Positions 62,852 to 64,000 of a stretch of 64,000 bases of DNA are shown here, piece by piece; within the stretch, counting starts at the first letter, position 1, and each line of letters starts with the position of its first letter. This stretch comes from Bryobacterales bacterium F-183 (GTDB lineage Bacteria; Acidobacteriota; Terriglobia; Bryobacterales; Bryobacteraceae). The position numbers and the translations under genes were made by a program. Location: positions 1,550,001 through 1,614,000 of the forward strand of contig AP025252.1 of NCBI GenBank assembly GCA_016865505.2, read 5' to 3'. The notes below the pieces were generated by a model, which saw only the letters and a list, made by a program, of their open reading frames with translations, was not told where the DNA came from and did not search any database.

Positions 62852-64000
62852 ATGATCCAAGCTTGTTTGTTGTGTTTTCCGTTGCTTCTTGCGCAGGAAC
62901 CTCGTGACTTGTTGGAAAAAGTGTCGGCTGCGGCTCGTGACCAAAAGAACCTGCATTACACGCTCCGCTATGAGTCCGAACTAATTGCGCGGCAGATGAC
63001 ATCGAAGACCCTGGGCGCGACGGCATATGCGCGTGACGCCAGAGGACGCGTCCTGTTGTATTCTGACGACCCTGGGGCTCCCACGGTGATTGCGTGGGAT
63101 GGGACGACCATCTGGCGGGCGAATCCCGATACTCGGGAGTATGTGGTGGAGGCTTCGACCGAGTCGCCGGTAGAGAAGAGGCCGAAGGACAACTTTGATA
63201 GCGGGTCAGCGCGTCTTCGCACGGTGAACTGGACGCTCGAACGTCTGACCGAGCGTTTGCAGGCCGCCGAACGGACGGGTACCGAAGAGATCGCCTTGGC
63301 AGATGGGCGCAAGGTACGGTGCGAGGTGATCCGGGCGACGTACGATCCGCCGCCGGGGATGATGTCCGGAGCCACGATGGAACTGATTGTGCGTACGTTC
63401 TGGATCGACCCGGAGCGGTTGCTCCTTTGGAAGGAAGAATCTGTGAGCCGGGGGAATCTGTTCCCGAGCCGGCCGTTTGAGGTTGGCGAAAGCCGCCGCC
63501 GCGGGGTCTATACCTGGCACGCGTTTGGGACACCAATTGCAGCGGAGACGTTCGCGTGGCGTCCGCCGGCGGAGTTCCGGCAGGTGGACAAGCTGCTGCC
63601 GGGGTATCAGCGAGCGTCACTGGACATGAAGGGCAAGGCGGTTCCGGAGGTGTCGCTCAAGCCGCTGACGGGGGAGGGCGAAGCGGTCAGTCTTGCGAGC
63701 CTCAAAGGTAAGACGGTGCTGCTGGACTTCTGGGCCACCTGGTGCGCGCCCTGCCGCGAGCAAATGCCGGCGATTGCAAAGCTAGCTGGGGTGAGCGGAC
63801 TCACCGTGATCGGCATCAACGACGACGCCGAACCAGAGATCGCGCGGAAGTACCTGGCCGAAAAAGGGTACGGCTGGCTGAATCTGTATGACGGCAAGGA
63901 CAAGCGCGCCCGGGAACTATTGAAAGTGAACGGGATTCCGTCGCTGATCCTGATTGACAAAGAGGGTTTGATTCAACGGGTGGAGATAGGCCATGGGGAA
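62852..64000 (+). CDS. Exported protein with C-terminal TlpA-like thioredoxin domain (3' partial)
   Basis: The ATG at 62852 follows GAAGGAGATAGG. The frame stays open to the window end (383 codons visible). A short signal peptide (MIQACLLCFPLLLAQ) is followed by about 230 residues resembling an outer-membrane lipoprotein-sorting (LolA-like) fold (ATAYARDARGRVLLYSDD, FWIDPERLLLWKEE). From about 255 comes a TlpA/ResA-like thioredoxin domain: VPEVSLKPLTGEGEAVSLASLKGK, then the redox site C298-A-P-C301 in FWATWCAPCREQMP and VNGIPSLILIDKEG with the cis-proline. It probably reduces or isomerises disulfides in the periplasm. The last part is cut off. Confidence 0.85.
   Translation, partial: MIQACLLCFPLLLAQEPRDLLEKVSAAARDQKNLHYTLRYESELIARQMTSKTLGATAYARDARGRVLLYSDDPGAPTVIAWDGTTIWRANPDTREYVVEASTESPVEKRPKDNFDSGSARLRTVNWTLERLTERLQAAERTGTEEIALADGRKVRCEVIRATYDPPPGMMSGATMELIVRTFWIDPERLLLWKEESVSRGNLFPSRPFEVGESRRRGVYTWHAFGTPIAAETFAWRPPAEFRQVDKLLPGYQRASLDMKGKAVPEVSLKPLTGEGEAVSLASLKGKTVLLDFWATWCAPCREQMPAIAKLAGVSGLTVIGINDDAEPEIARKYLAEKGYGWLNLYDGKDKRARELLKVNGIPSLILIDKEGLIQRVEIGHGE

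Overview
The window reads as high-GC chromosomal DNA of an Acidobacteriota bacterium, most like the Bryobacterales/Solibacter group. This is inferred from gene content only: a duplicated MacB/FtsX orphan permease next to a PadR regulator, an Oar-type TonB receptor with an N-terminal carboxypeptidase-regulatory domain, two FG-GAP/UnbV (CRTAC1-type) secreted proteins, a serine/threonine kinase with TPR repeats, two PEP-CTERM proteins and many secreted enzymes. I see no rRNA, tRNA, CRISPR array, insertion sequence or prophage. Coding density is high. Several convergent genes overlap at their 3' ends, and GTG and TTG starts are common.

Layout. 0-5.8 kb: end of a radical SAM/SPASM protein, a Ser/Thr kinase with TPRs, an SH3 lipoprotein and a metzincin-like metalloprotease. 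5.8-9 kb: PadR regulator with a perfect palindrome over its promoter, then a large ABC-type permease. 9-12.5 kb: a two-gene sugar isomerase/SDR operon, a membrane protein, and a divergent qorB/HxlR redox pair. 12.5-18.6 kb: TPR protein and FG-GAP protein divergent from an Oar-like outer-membrane receptor. 18.7-24.6 kb: small membrane proteins, a Tat-exported aldo/keto reductase, a duplicated secreted protein, and a CxxCH/alpha-toroid protein with a WYL protein opposite a WYL-type regulator. 24.6-32 kb: an S9 peptidase, then a tight five-gene minus-strand operon (Cys-rich small protein, TonB receptor, 31-residue membrane peptide, histidine phosphatase, metal-binding-like/Kelch protein). 32-41.6 kb: class III aminotransferase, DUF433/DUF5615 toxin-antitoxin pair, histidine kinase/response regulator/FG-GAP operon, sialidase, purA, DinB-like protein and a glycosyltransferase. 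41.6-49 kb: M3 oligopeptidase, small secreted proteins, heptose kinase, PEP-CTERM protein and an LprI-like protein. 48.3-52 kb: siderophore receptor plus PiuC dioxygenase divergent from a TetR regulator. 52-64 kb: secreted multidomain nuclease, a second PEP-CTERM protein, a bifunctional beta-oxidation enzyme, a serine hydrolase, gpsA, an M91-like metallopeptidase, DUF2891 and a thioredoxin-domain protein cut by the window end.

Two things stand out beyond the gene list. First, a 12-bp near-palindrome (CAnTTGCAAnTG) occurs exactly twice in the places examined, each time at a good sigma-70 promoter upstream of a TonB-receptor operon. In one case it lies between -35 and -10, in the other just after the predicted start of transcription. 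This suggests one repressor controls both uptake systems. Second, the + strand changes from strong C excess to G excess near 54.5-57.5 kb whatever the gene orientation. That is the sign expected at a replication origin, yet no dnaA, DnaA boxes or other origin landmarks are visible.
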